Shown here one piece after another: positions 34,173-43,143 of a stretch of 64,000 bases of DNA. Position 1 is the first letter of the stretch. Each line of letters begins with the position of its first letter. The DNA is from Oceanimonas pelagia. GTDB taxonomy: Bacteria > Pseudomonadota > Gammaproteobacteria > Enterobacterales > Aeromonadaceae. A model generated the notes under the pieces. It did not search any database and was not told the DNA's origin. It saw nothing but the letters and a program-made list of their open reading frames with translations. The stretch spans positions 3,263,501-3,327,500 of the forward strand of contig NZ_CP118224.1 in NCBI RefSeq assembly GCF_030849025.1. Reading direction: 5' to 3'. A program made the translations under genes and the position numbers.

Positions 34173-35519
34173 TTATTTCGCCGATACCCAGACGACAGGA
34201 CTGGTCGTAATCTGGCCGGCACCATCGGTCACCCGGATGCTGAGCTCATGGTCACCGCTACGCTTGGGGACGTTCCAGGAGCATCGATAGAAGGGAGAGA
34301 CATAACCCATTGCCGGGACGGGGTCCGACACATCACAGAGTGTCTTTCCGTCTACCAGGTATTCCACCCGGGTAATGGCGGCATTATCCCAGACGTGCCC
34401 CTTAATCTGGTAATAACTACCTCTTGTCACCACACCCCCTTCGACCGGCGAGATCACCCGGGCAGTGGGTGCGATAATATCCTTCACCATCGGCAGGACT
34501 TCCCCTTCCAGGCCGGTAACAATGGCCAGGTCTTCCGGCCCCACATAGCCGTCGCCGTCCAGATCGTAGCGGCGCCAAGGATAGTCATTGTTCCACATAT
34601 ACTCAACATCACTCGTATTGGGGCTGATGGCCTCCAGTGGGATGCCGTTGCCCTCGCCCTGATGATTACTGATGATGGCTATATCCAGAGCATCCACCAT
34701 GCCATCGTCGTTCAGATCGGCGGGGGAAGAGTCGATCTCATCACCACTGTCCAAGGTAGACACATCCGCGCTCAGATAATTGCTTCCCCAGAGGATATAG
34801 GGTTGGAATATGTCACCGATATAACCGATGGGATACACCAGGCTGGCCATGGTATGTTCCAGGCTATCGTTCCAGCCATCATTGTCCGCATCGCCGTTGA
34901 TACAGCGGGGAAAGTAATGGATGGGCCAATCGTTCTCGCTACGCCCCTCCAGCACGATATCGGTGGCCGTGGTAGACCCCACATTGGTAATGGTAATGCT
35001 GTATACGGTATTGCTGTCGCTGTAGTAGGGGAACATGCACAACTGGGCGGTATTACCCACCACCGGCGCTACTATGCTCTTTCCTTTCTGACTGGCATCC
35101 CAGCTAGTGAAGTCGGCGGCTGGCACCTCGCTGGATAGCTCCAACTCGCCACCCTGCCAGGACAACACGGCCGAGACGACTGCAGGATGGTACTGACAGG
35201 CGGCATACTGAGGAGTAAAGGTAAAACTCTCCCCCGGTTTCAGACCGCCTATTGCTTTCCAGGTAAATTCATCATCCTCTCCCAGGCAACTGTTATCGCC
35301 CGAAAGATCGCGAAAGTTGTAGTGTTCGGAAACGATAGACATAGGTTCGAACGAAACCTGCTCCTGATTTCCTCCGCCCTGATGCTTAACCGGCTTGGCA
35401 GCCATCGCTTGCGGTACCAGTAACAGGGCAAGAGCACTACCCAGCAATATGGTTCTACTAAAGAGACGAAATGATTTATCAGGGGTTATTAAGGCAATAG
35501 CAGACCCTGGAAGGCGCAT
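34173..35519 (-). CDS. exported Ca-binding dockerin-like/Ig-domain protein
   Basis: A 448-residue protein with a long signal peptide (1-40, ending AMA). After a beta-rich region (45-200) come three acidic Ca-binding loops: D210 (DADNDGWND, thrombospondin-3-like), D268 (DLNDDGMVDALD) and D319 (DLDGDGYVGPED). The last two have the EF-hand plus helix pattern of type I dockerin repeats, but lie 51 residues apart, wider than in a standard dockerin. Residues 347-448 form a bacterial Ig-like domain. No cohesin is seen in the window. GGGAG stands before the ATG. It is convergent with the SpaA-domain gene. A calcium-dependent surface or matrix role is likely; the exact function is unknown. Confidence 0.8.
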   Translation of the reverse strand: MRLPGSAIALITPDKSFRLFSRTILLGSALALLLVPQAMAAKPVKHQGGGNQEQVSFEPMSIVSEHYNFRDLSGDNSCLGEDDEFTWKAIGGLKPGESFTFTPQYAACQYHPAVVSAVLSWQGGELELSSEVPAADFTSWDASQKGKSIVAPVVGNTAQLCMFPYYSDSNTVYSITITNVGSTTATDIVLEGRSENDWPIHYFPRCINGDADNDGWNDSLEHTMASLVYPIGYIGDIFQPYILWGSNYLSADVSTLDSGDEIDSSPADLNDDGMVDALDIAIISNHQGEGNGIPLEAISPNTSDVEYMWNNDYPWRRYDLDGDGYVGPEDLAIVTGLEGEVLPMVKDIIAPTARVISPVEGGVVTRGSYYQIKGHVWDNAAITRVEYLVDGKTLCDVSDPVPAMGYVSPFYRCSWNVPKRSGDHELSIRVTDGAGQITTSPVVWVSAK

Positions 35520-36227
35520 TGGTTTCTCCCAAAAAAATGCAAAAGAATGCTCGCTCCAATAAAGGAGTCATTCAAATCTTAATTAAGAGTTTTTTTGCCA
35601 GAAGAATAACCAAACGGCTCTGGCAATGATGACTGATTGCACACAAGAGTGAAACTCAAATGGTGCTTCAGCAACCGAACGGCGGGCACTATAACATTCA
35701 AAAGTGATTATTTTTTATTCCATAATGCTATAAAAATAACCACACTGACCAGAAATATGACAATGGGTTTCTAATGAATATGATCATAAAATGTTAAGTC
35801 GTTCATTCCGCTGGAATAAAATAATTGTCTATTTATTAGCCAGTTAAACGTAAACATGCATTATCGTTATCACCGGACGGACAGAATTTGACGAGGCCAT
35901 AGTCAATTGAAACGTTACTGTTCCGTTTGGGTTTATTGAAAGCGGCTGGGCTCATCCCAGAGAATAACGGGAAAGGGGCAATGGATTTTGGGGTAATAGC
36001 GGCAACACAAAAAAGGCCCTGCCCGAATCCATACCCGAACGAGTTTTTTATTTCCGGCACCGTGCCTTGTTCTGGCATGTTTCATGATTCCCCCTTGCCG
36101 TGCATTACAAGGGGAACTACAGCAAGTTTTACACCAGAATGAATTATTTGTTTTTTTTCAAAAAGTTGGTTTTATTCATCCGGCCCGGGCCAGCATAAAG
36201 TGTTAACTGCGGGAAACAGGATCCGGC
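35520..36227. other. 708-bp AT-rich intergenic region
   Basis: No gene is supported. A palindrome TCTTAATTAAGA lies at 35577-35588 in the leader of the dockerin-like gene. The stretch 35700-35830 is AT-rich and probably contains that gene's promoter. Two opposed small frames of 71 and 80 codons around 35836-36142 have no recognisable product and no good ribosome site; they could be a decayed gene. A hairpin lies at 36091-36114. Confidence 0.45.
36091..36114. other. small hairpin in non-coding region
   Basis: CCCCTTG and CAAGGGG form a 7-bp stem with a 10-nt loop. It lies in the gap between the dockerin-like gene and the VpsR-like gene. No T-run follows, so it is not a clear terminator. Confidence 0.35.
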
Positions 36228-37613
36228 TTATTTCGGCCCCGGCAGCCGGTGTTTTTCCATCAGCCGGTACAGGGTGACCCGCGAGACACCCAGCAGCTTG
36301 GCCGCCGCCGACACATTGTTGCCGGCCTTTCTCAGGCTGCGCCGAATGACCTGGCGCTCGGCCTGGTTGCGGGCTTCTTCCAGGGTGGGCACGGCCTGCT
36401 CGCCCCCGCACTCCAGCCCCAGATCCACGGCAGTGATCAGGCGGTTATCGCTCATCACAATGGCCTTGCGCACCCGGTTGATCAGCTCCCGCACGTTGCC
36501 GGGCCAGTCGTGGCCGTTCATGGCGGCAATGGCCCGGCGGCTGAAGCCCCTCACCTTATGATGGCGCCCTTCGGTGAACTTGCGAAAAAAGAAGTTGGCC
36601 AGCAGCTCAATGTCGCCTTCCCGCTCCTTGAGATCCGGCACCTCTATGCTGAGTACGTTAAGCCGGTAATAGAGATCTTCCCGAAATCCGCCTTCCTTCA
36701 CTTCTTCTTCCAGATCCCGGTGGGTGGCGGCAATCACCCGGGCATCGATATACAGGGTTTCATGGCCGCCCAGCCGCTCTATGGTTTCTTCCTGTAAAAA
36801 GCGCAGCAAATTCACCTGCAGCGACAGCGGCAGATCGCCGATTTCGTCGAGAAACAGGGTGCCGCCGCCAGCCGCCTCAATGCGGCCAATCTTGCGGCAA
36901 TGGGCACCGGTAAAGGCGCCCTTTTCATGACCGAACAGCTCGGCCTGAATCAGGTTTTCCGGCAGGGCGCCGCAGTTGAGCGCCACAAAGGGCCCCTTGC
37001 GGCGATGGGAGCGCTGATGAATGGCCCGGGCGATCAGCTCCTTGCCGGTGCCGCTGCCACCGGTGATCAGCACGGTGGCATCCACTCCCGCCACCTTGCG
37101 GATCTGGCTGAAAACCAGCCGAATGGCGGGGCTGGCGCCCACCATCTGGCATTCTTCGCGGTAGCGGCGCAGCTCGTCTTCCTGCTCCCTAAGCTTTCCC
37201 AGGCCCCAGGCATGGCCCAGGGTGGCACACAGGTAGGGCGCCTTGTCTTTCAGCGGCAGGGTGTAATAGTCGAAAAAGTAGTCGTAGATCAGCGCACTGG
37301 TGGCGCCGTCCTTCACATGACCGGCATCGATCAGGGCAATCCAGTTCAACGGCGGCGCGTTCTCCACCAGCCGTTCAAGGTCGCCCCGTTGCTCGTCGCT
37401 CAGTTCGCCAATATGAGCCAGTGCCACCTGAAAGGGCTCCTGGTTCAGCGCCGAGCAGGCCTCGGTAATGGAGTGGGTCCGCACCACCCGCCAGTTTTCC
37501 AGCCCGGCCAGGGCCTCGGTCTCGGGCTGCGACGACAAATGCAGATAGAGCACCGTTCTTGTGGCCTCCGGCGCCGGGGCGCCCCTGTGTTGCTTGTTGA
37601 GTATGGTTGCCAT
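36228..37613 (-). CDS. VpsR-like bacterial enhancer-binding protein
   Basis: A 461-residue three-domain activator. The N-terminal domain (20-140) is receiver-like, but the usual phospho-Asp position at the end of strand 3 reads VALAHIG, with no Asp. The AAA+ domain (150-390) has Walker A TGGSGTGKE, an intact GAFTGA sigma-54 contact loop and GTLFLDEIGDLP (Walker B). A Fis-type HTH closes it (AAKLLGVSRVTLYRLMEK). The FDYYTLPL segment recalls VpsR of Vibrio cholerae, a biofilm regulator that binds cyclic di-GMP. It is divergent from gspA (115 bp) and is the only regulator in the secretion/surface block, so it may control gspAB or the exported genes. Targets are inferred. Confidence 0.85.
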   Translation of the reverse strand: MATILNKQHRGAPAPEATRTVLYLHLSSQPETEALAGLENWRVVRTHSITEACSALNQEPFQVALAHIGELSDEQRGDLERLVENAPPLNWIALIDAGHVKDGATSALIYDYFFDYYTLPLKDKAPYLCATLGHAWGLGKLREQEDELRRYREECQMVGASPAIRLVFSQIRKVAGVDATVLITGGSGTGKELIARAIHQRSHRRKGPFVALNCGALPENLIQAELFGHEKGAFTGAHCRKIGRIEAAGGGTLFLDEIGDLPLSLQVNLLRFLQEETIERLGGHETLYIDARVIAATHRDLEEEVKEGGFREDLYYRLNVLSIEVPDLKEREGDIELLANFFFRKFTEGRHHKVRGFSRRAIAAMNGHDWPGNVRELINRVRKAIVMSDNRLITAVDLGLECGGEQAVPTLEEARNQAERQVIRRSLRKAGNNVSAAAKLLGVSRVTLYRLMEKHRLPGPK

Positions 37614-37728
37614 TTATTCGACCTTCCTGGAACGAATATCAGTGAGTCTAGTACAGCCGCCGCCCGCCCCGGGTAAAGCCGGCGGCCGGCGGCTATATTT
37701 AGGAAGGTTCACAGCCAGGGACGGAATC

Positions 37729-39342
37729 ATGTACAGCGACTATTTCGGGTTAACGGACTTGCCCTTTTCCATTGCGCCGGATCCCCGTTACCTTTACCTC
37801 AGCCAGCAGCACAGGGAGGCACTGGCCCATTTGCAATATGGCCTGAGCTGCCCCGGCGGCTTTGTGCTGCTCACCGGCGAGGTGGGCACCGGCAAAACCA
37901 CCGTATGCCGCTGCCTGCTGGAGCAAGTGCCACAGCACACCGAACTGGCCTTTTTGCTTTGCCCCGGCGCCACCGCCACCGAGCTGCTGGCCGCCATTTG
38001 TCAGGAGCTGAAGCTGGCGGTGCCCGAGCGGCCCGATGTGCGCACGCTCACCGGAGTGATCCATCATTATTTGCTGGAGTCTCACGCCGAAGGGCGCCAC
38101 ACGGTGCTGATCATCGACGAAGCGCAAAACCTGTCGGTGGAGCTGCTGGAGCAGATCCGTCTGCTCACCAACCTGGAAACCAACACCCACAAGCTGTTGC
38201 AGATCATGCTGCTGGGCCAGCCGGAGCTGGCGGAAAAACTGGCCCGGCCCGATCTTCGGCAACTGTCGCAGCGCATTACCGCCCGTTATCACCTGGCACC
38301 GCTGTCGTTTGATGAACTGTGCGCCTACATTGCTCACCGGCTGTCGGTGGCGGGCATAGAGGCACAGCTGTTTCAGCCTGCCGCCCTGCGCCTGTTGTAT
38401 CGCCTGACCGGCGGCGTGCCCCGGCTGATTAACGTGATCTGCGACAGGGCCCTGCTCGGTGCCTTTGTACAGCGCCTGCCCAGAGTGGACTCGGCCACGC
38501 TTGAGCGGGCCGCGGTGGAGGTGCTGGGCCGCCAACCTTACCGCCGGCGCGCACCGGCCATGGCCGCCATGCTGCTGGCGCTGCTCACCGGCCTGGCTCT
38601 GGCGGGCTGGCACTATCGCAGCCAGATGCCGGAATTTGCCGGGTTGGCGGAGTCGCTGGCCTACCCCGCCAACCCGGTACCGGCCGAGCCCGAGGCCGAA
38701 GAGCAGCCGGCCGAAATGCCCGCCACCGCCCCGCCGCAGCTCCACTGGCCGGAAATGGACACCGAGCTCAGCCAGGTCATGGCCTACCAACAGCTGTTTG
38801 CCCTGTGGCAACTGGATTACGATCCGGTTCAGCATCCGGTGGTGTGCCGCTATGCCCGCAGCCAACAGCTGGACTGCACCATGCAACAGGCCGGCCTCGC
38901 CACCCTCAGGGCACAAAACCACCCGGCGGTGTTCCGCCTGGAACGACCGGGTCACCCGGCCCTGTATGCCACCCTCACCGCCCTGAATGACGAGCAGGCA
39001 ACCCTGATCATTGGCGGGCGCAGCCTTCTGTTGCCACTGACACAACTGGAAGCCTGGTGGCCCGGCAGTTATGTAATGCTGTGGCAGCCGCCACCTCAGT
39101 ATCAGGGCCCGCTGCACACCGGCAGCCGGGGCGAAGCGGTGCCCTGGCTGGAGCGGCACCTGGCCGAATGGCGCCGCCGCCCCGTGCGCCCCGCCCAGCC
39201 CTATTACGACGCGCAGTTAAGCTCGGATGTGCGCGCCTTTCAGCAAAGCAAGGGGCTGACGCCCGACGGCATTTTCGGCCCCCAGACCGGTATTTATTTC
39301 AGTGCCAGCCTGCTGGCCGGACTGCCCCGGCTCAGCGACTAA
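37729..39342 (+). CDS. gspA: GspA/ExeA-type AAA ATPase with peptidoglycan-binding domain
   Basis: A 537-residue ExeA homologue. The cytoplasmic AAA domain (1-270) has Walker A GEVGTGKTT at 50-58 and Walker B VLIIDEAQNL. One transmembrane segment follows (about 280-297). The periplasmic part has a peptidase-C39-like domain (345-440) and a C-terminal peptidoglycan-binding domain (455-537; SSDVRAFQQSKGLTPDGIFG). With GspB it lets the secretin assemble through the peptidoglycan, as shown for ExeAB in Aeromonas. I start at ATG 37729, where YFGLTDLPFSIAPDP begins the family; upstream in-frame codons look non-coding. It is followed 12 bp later by gspB. Confidence 0.92.
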   Translation: MYSDYFGLTDLPFSIAPDPRYLYLSQQHREALAHLQYGLSCPGGFVLLTGEVGTGKTTVCRCLLEQVPQHTELAFLLCPGATATELLAAICQELKLAVPERPDVRTLTGVIHHYLLESHAEGRHTVLIIDEAQNLSVELLEQIRLLTNLETNTHKLLQIMLLGQPELAEKLARPDLRQLSQRITARYHLAPLSFDELCAYIAHRLSVAGIEAQLFQPAALRLLYRLTGGVPRLINVICDRALLGAFVQRLPRVDSATLERAAVEVLGRQPYRRRAPAMAAMLLALLTGLALAGWHYRSQMPEFAGLAESLAYPANPVPAEPEAEEQPAEMPATAPPQLHWPEMDTELSQVMAYQQLFALWQLDYDPVQHPVVCRYARSQQLDCTMQQAGLATLRAQNHPAVFRLERPGHPALYATLTALNDEQATLIIGGRSLLLPLTQLEAWWPGSYVMLWQPPPQYQGPLHTGSRGEAVPWLERHLAEWRRRPVRPAQPYYDAQLSSDVRAFQQSKGLTPDGIFGPQTGIYFSASLLAGLPRLSD

Positions 39343-39354
39343 CGGAGGGTCGAC

Positions 39355-40089
39355 GTGTCTTATATTCTCGATGCCCTGAAACAGTCGGAACGCCGCCGCA
39401 ACCGGCGGGTGCCGGCAAGCGGGCCTGCGGCGCCCGCCGAGACGCCGCCCCCGCCGGCACCCCCGTTTTACCGCCGCCGGCTGCCCTGGCTGCTGCTGAT
39501 GTTGCTGCTGGCCCTGCCGGTGGGTTACCTGCTCGGGCGTTTTGGCGCCGGCTGGCTGGGGCTGTCCACCACACCCGAGCCCCCCCCTCAGGCACAGACA
39601 CCACTCACCTCCGAGCCGGCTTCGCACATGAAAGAGCCCGCCGAGGCGCCGCCGGCCAGAACTCCCGTCGTTATCGTCCCCCAGACCCCGCGCATACTGG
39701 TGGAAGCGCCACCGGCGGTGAGCCTGAACGAGCCACAGCCAGGCCCCCGCCCCGAAACCGCTCCCCCCGCTCCAGAGCAGACAAACGCCGCAACTGCTGC
39801 GCTGCCGGCCAAACCGGAGCGGTCAGCCGCGCCCCCCGAGCCGGCGTTTGACCCTGGCGTGCCGGATATTCGCGAGCTGCCGGCCGGCGTTCGCAGCCGG
39901 CTGCCGGCACTCACCCTGTCGGTACACATTTATTCGCCCGATGCCGCCGCCCGCATGGTCAATATCAATGGTCAGATGCTGCGGGAAGGGCAAAACATGG
40001 GGCAGGTAGGCATTGAGCGCATTACGCCCAGGGGCGTGGTGCTGCGTTTTCAGGGCAACGACTTTCACCTGGGCTCGGTGGGAGGCTAA
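39355..40089 (+). CDS. gspB: GspB/ExeB-type secretin assembly protein
   Basis: A 244-residue GspB. It begins with the conserved SYILDALKQSERRR, then one transmembrane helix (about 43-65), a long Pro/Ala-rich periplasmic spacer (70-175) and the C-terminal T2SSB domain (180-240; LTLSVHIYSPDAAARMVNING ending RFQGNDFHL). The GTG start at 39355 has GGAGGG 8 bp ahead. It pairs with GspA upstream. The gene is followed by a REPIN-like repeat rather than a simple terminator. Confidence 0.9.
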   Translation: MSYILDALKQSERRRNRRVPASGPAAPAETPPPPAPPFYRRRLPWLLLMLLLALPVGYLLGRFGAGWLGLSTTPEPPPQAQTPLTSEPASHMKEPAEAPPARTPVVIVPQTPRILVEAPPAVSLNEPQPGPRPETAPPAPEQTNAATAALPAKPERSAAPPEPAFDPGVPDIRELPAGVRSRLPALTLSVHIYSPDAAARMVNINGQMLREGQNMGQVGIERITPRGVVLRFQGNDFHLGSVGG

Positions 40090-40125
40090 AAAGCGGCTGA
40101 TCTCCGTCATCTTCGGCGAAGCCAA

Positions 40126-40190
40126 GTCACCCCCGCGAAGGCGGGGAGCCATGGCATATTGCACTGGATGTCCGCCTTCGCGGACATGAC
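40126..40190. repeat. REPIN-like pair of inverted palindromes, copy 1
   Basis: Two hairpins lie head to head. The left is CCCCGC/GCGGGG (40131-40136 and 40141-40146) with a GAAG loop; the right is ATGTCCGC/GCGGACAT (40168-40175 and 40180-40187) with a CTTC loop. The ends GTCA and TGAC are inverted to each other. The same layout recurs at 54107-54170, so this is a dispersed intergenic element. Confidence 0.75.
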
Positions 40191-40267
40191 GGATTGAGTG
40201 TGTTGCTCCCTCGAAGATAACTCTCTGGGGTAAGATGGCAGCCCTGTTTGCCAACATGAGTCACCTT

Positions 40268-40723
40268 ATGAGTCACTTTACCCTGCTGGTGGGATCCACC
40301 CTCGGCAACGCCGAGGATCTGGCCGAGGAAATGGCCGATCAACTGCAGTCAGCCGGTCATGCAACGGTTATTCACACTTCTCCCCAGCTTGATCACATCT
40401 TGATCGCCCCCGATCATTACCTGCTGCTGGTGTGCTCCACCCACGGCGCCGGCGATCTGCCCGACAACATTCAGCCCCTTTTCAACGCCCTGCAGCAGCA
40501 GGCCCCCACCCTGCAGGGGCTCAGCTACCTGGCAGCGGGTCTGGGCGATCGCAGCTACGATACCTTTTGCCATGCCATACAAAGGCTGGATCAACAGCTG
40601 GTCAGCCTGGGCGCCGAACGGATCGGCGATCGGCTGGAAATCGACATGAGCGCCGGCGATCCTCCCGAGCAACAGGCTCAGATCTGGCTCGATCGGTGCC
40701 TGAACGACGCCGGGATCCGCTGA
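40268..40723 (+). CDS. mioC: flavodoxin-like protein MioC
   Basis: A 151-residue flavodoxin-fold FMN protein. GSTLGNAEDLAEE (FMN phosphate loop), CSTHGAGDLPDN and GLGDRSYDTFC match MioC of E. coli (147 residues), and the gene stands directly beside oriC as there. The start at 40268 aligns with the known N-terminus. In-frame ATGs at 40235 and 40256 are alternatives, and 40235 has a weak GGGG ahead. MioC was described as an electron-transfer protein needed for biotin synthase activity. Transcription through oriC from this side is known in E. coli. Confidence 0.88.
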   Translation: MSHFTLLVGSTLGNAEDLAEEMADQLQSAGHATVIHTSPQLDHILIAPDHYLLLVCSTHGAGDLPDNIQPLFNALQQQAPTLQGLSYLAAGLGDRSYDTFCHAIQRLDQQLVSLGAERIGDRLEIDMSAGDPPEQQAQIWLDRCLNDAGIR

Positions 40724-40780
40724 TTCGGCTCTCCGTCACGGATCAGCGGCCGAGGCAACCGATCGCGAGGGTCACTTTCT

Positions 40781-41130
40781 TCCACCAAGTTATCAACAGA
40801 TCCGGCCTGAAGATTCATGCCTCAGTTTTACGACATCTCGCCATCGGCTGTTGATAACCATGGATCAAACCAGTGTTAAACCTATAGTTATCCTATAAAC
40901 TAAATTTTTCACCACCGGCATCTGTGCATAAACCCACGAGTTAACCACCTTTCATACGCGAGTACGGGATCTGTTTTCCACATCAAGCGATCGGGGGTAA
41001 GTGAATGATCTCCATGATCAAAAAGCGCTTATACACAGATCCGGGCGATGCTAATAACAGATCCAACAGAAGATCGATCTAAAGATCATAGATCTATAAG
41101 CGATCGCCAGATCCACTCCGATCCGGTTTC
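40781..41130. other. oriC: chromosomal replication origin oriC
   Basis: It lies in the gene-free 40724-41245 stretch between mioC and mnmG, the standard origin slot. DnaA-box-like nonamers: TTATCAACA 40790-40798 (+), TTATCAACA on the minus strand 40849-40857, TTATGCACA on the minus strand 40923-40931, TTTTCCACA 40974-40982 (+) and TTATACACA 41029-41037 (+). Twelve GATC (Dam/SeqA) sites fall within 40989-41123. The mnmG-side end (41050-41110) reads on the minus strand GATCTGTTATTAG, near the E. coli 13-mer unwinding repeat. The remaining 41131-41245 is the mnmG leader. Confidence 0.9.
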
Positions 41131-41245
41131 CATCCCCTTGGCAAAACGGCTAAAATATTCGCCCCTTGAGCAAGACCGCCGGATCACCCCCGTCGGCATC
41201 ATGGGCCGTGAGTCCTTTCAGCCAAGCGTTTCAAGAGTGTTCGTT

Positions 41246-43135
41246 ATGCAATATGAAGAATGGTTTGATGTCATCGTGGTCGGTGGAGGCCATGCCGGAA
41301 CGGAAGCCGCCGCCGCCGCTGCCCGTATGGGGGCGAACACGCTGTTACTGACCCACAATATCGATACCCTCGGGCAGATGTCCTGCAACCCCGCCATTGG
41401 TGGCATCGGCAAGGGGCACCTGGTCAAGGAAATTGATGCCCTGGGCGGCATTATGGCCCAGGCCGCCGACAGCGCCGGTATTCAGTTTCGTACCCTGAAC
41501 GCATCCAAAGGCCCGGCGGTACGCGCTACCCGCGCTCAGGCGGATCGTCAGCTCTATCGTCAGGCGGTCAGAACCCGGCTGGAAAACCAGCCCAACCTGA
41601 AGATCTTTCAGCAGGCCTGTGACGATCTGATCCTCGACGGCGATACCGTAACCGGCGTGATCACCCAGACCGGGCTGAAGTTTCACGGCAAAACCGTGGT
41701 GCTCACCGTGGGCACCTTTCTCAACGGCCGCATTCATATCGGCATGGACAACTACCAGGGCGGCCGTGCCGGGGATCCGCCCTCCATCGCCCTGGCCAGC
41801 CGCCTGCGCGAACTGCCGCTGCGCATCGACCGGCTGAAAACCGGCACCCCGCCACGCATCGACGCCAACAGCGTGGATTTTTCGGTGATGCAGCCCCAGC
41901 CCGGCGACAACCCGACCCCGGTGTTCTCTTTTATCGGCAGCCGGGCGGATCATCCCCGGCAGGTGCCCTGTTACATCACCCACACCAATGAACGCACCCA
42001 TGAGGTGATTCGCCAGAACCTGGATCGCAGCCCCATGTATGCCGGCGTGATCGAGGGGATCGGCCCCCGTTACTGCCCGTCGATCGAAGACAAGATCATG
42101 CGCTTCGCCGACAAGGCCTCGCACCAGATCTTTGTGGAGCCGGAAGGCCTGACCAGCACCGAGCTGTACCCTAACGGCATCTCCACCAGCCTGCCGTTCG
42201 ACGTGCAGCTGCAGATCGTACGCTCGATCAAGGGCTTTGAGCAGGCGCACATCATGCGACCCGGCTATGCCATCGAGTACGATTACTTCGATCCGCGGGA
42301 TCTGCGATCCAACATGGAAAACAAGTGCCTGCACAACCTGTTTTTTGCCGGCCAGATCAACGGCACCACCGGCTACGAGGAGGCCGGAGCTCAGGGCTTG
42401 CTGGCGGGCGCCAACGCCGCCCTGCGCGCCTTTGGCCGCGAAGCCTGGTCGCCGCGCCGGGATCAGGCCTATCTCGGGGTGATGATGGACGATCTGTCCA
42501 CCCTGGGCACCCAGGAGCCCTACCGCATGTTTACCAGCCGGGCCGAATACCGCCTGCTGCTGCGGGAAGACAACGCCGATCTGCGCCTGACCGAGGAAGG
42601 CCGCCGGCTGGGACTGGTGGATGATCACCGCTGGGCACTGTTCTGTGACAAGGTCGAGCGCATCGAGCAGGAGAGCCAGCGCCTGCGCGGCACCTGGATC
42701 AATCCCAAACATGCCGCCGCCCCGGCCCTCAACGAAAAACTGAAAACCCCGCTCAGCCGGGAGCACAATCTGGAAGAGCTGCTGCGCCGGCCCGAGCTCG
42801 ACTACGCCACCCTGATGGCCATCGAGGGCATAGGCCCGGGCATCGACCATGAGCAGGCCGCCGAGCAGGTGGAGATCCAGACCAAGTACGCCGGTTACAT
42901 CGAGCGCCAGCAGGAAGAAATTCAGAAGCAGCTGCGCAACGAGCATACCCGGCTGCCGCTGGATCTGGACTACGCCGAAGTGTCCGGCCTGTCCAACGAG
43001 GTGGTGGCCAAGCTCAATCAGGCCCGGCCCGAGACCCTGGGTCAGGCCTCGCGCATTTCCGGCGTGACCCCGGCGGCCATTTCCATTCTGCTGGTGCATC
43101 TCAAAAAGCGCGGCCTGCTGCGCAAGTCGGCGTGA
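41246..43135 (+). CDS. mnmG: tRNA uridine 5-carboxymethylaminomethyl modification enzyme MnmG (GidA)
   Basis: A 629-residue FAD protein, exactly the E. coli length. The FAD loop VVGGGHAG is at residues 11-18, and the two family signatures [15 protein letters not shown] and [11 protein letters not shown] are present. With MnmE it installs the cmnm5U modification at the wobble base of several tRNAs. I start at ATG 41246, where the [10 protein letters not shown]-terminus begins; in-frame codons upstream lie in oriC DNA. It leads the mnmG-rsmG-parAB series. Confidence 0.97.
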   Translation: MQYEEWFDVIVVGGGHAGTEAAAAAARMGANTLLLTHNIDTLGQMSCNPAIGGIGKGHLVKEIDALGGIMAQAADSAGIQFRTLNASKGPAVRATRAQADRQLYRQAVRTRLENQPNLKIFQQACDDLILDGDTVTGVITQTGLKFHGKTVVLTVGTFLNGRIHIGMDNYQGGRAGDPPSIALASRLRELPLRIDRLKTGTPPRIDANSVDFSVMQPQPGDNPTPVFSFIGSRADHPRQVPCYITHTNERTHEVIRQNLDRSPMYAGVIEGIGPRYCPSIEDKIMRFADKASHQIFVEPEGLTSTELYPNGISTSLPFDVQLQIVRSIKGFEQAHIMRPGYAIEYDYFDPRDLRSNMENKCLHNLFFAGQINGTTGYEEAGAQGLLAGANAALRAFGREAWSPRRDQAYLGVMMDDLSTLGTQEPYRMFTSRAEYRLLLREDNADLRLTEEGRRLGLVDDHRWALFCDKVERIEQESQRLRGTWINPKHAAAPALNEKLKTPLSREHNLEELLRRPELDYATLMAIEGIGPGIDHEQAAEQVEIQTKYAGYIERQQEEIQKQLRNEHTRLPLDLDYAEVSGLSNEVVAKLNQARPETLGQASRISGVTPAAISILLVHLKKRGLLRKSA

Positions 43136-43143
43136 GGGTAAGT

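Noticed and set aside
41048..41245. N-terminal extension of MnmG through oriC
   Set aside because: Conserved MnmG begins at 41246; the upstream DNA carries GATC clusters and DnaA boxes.
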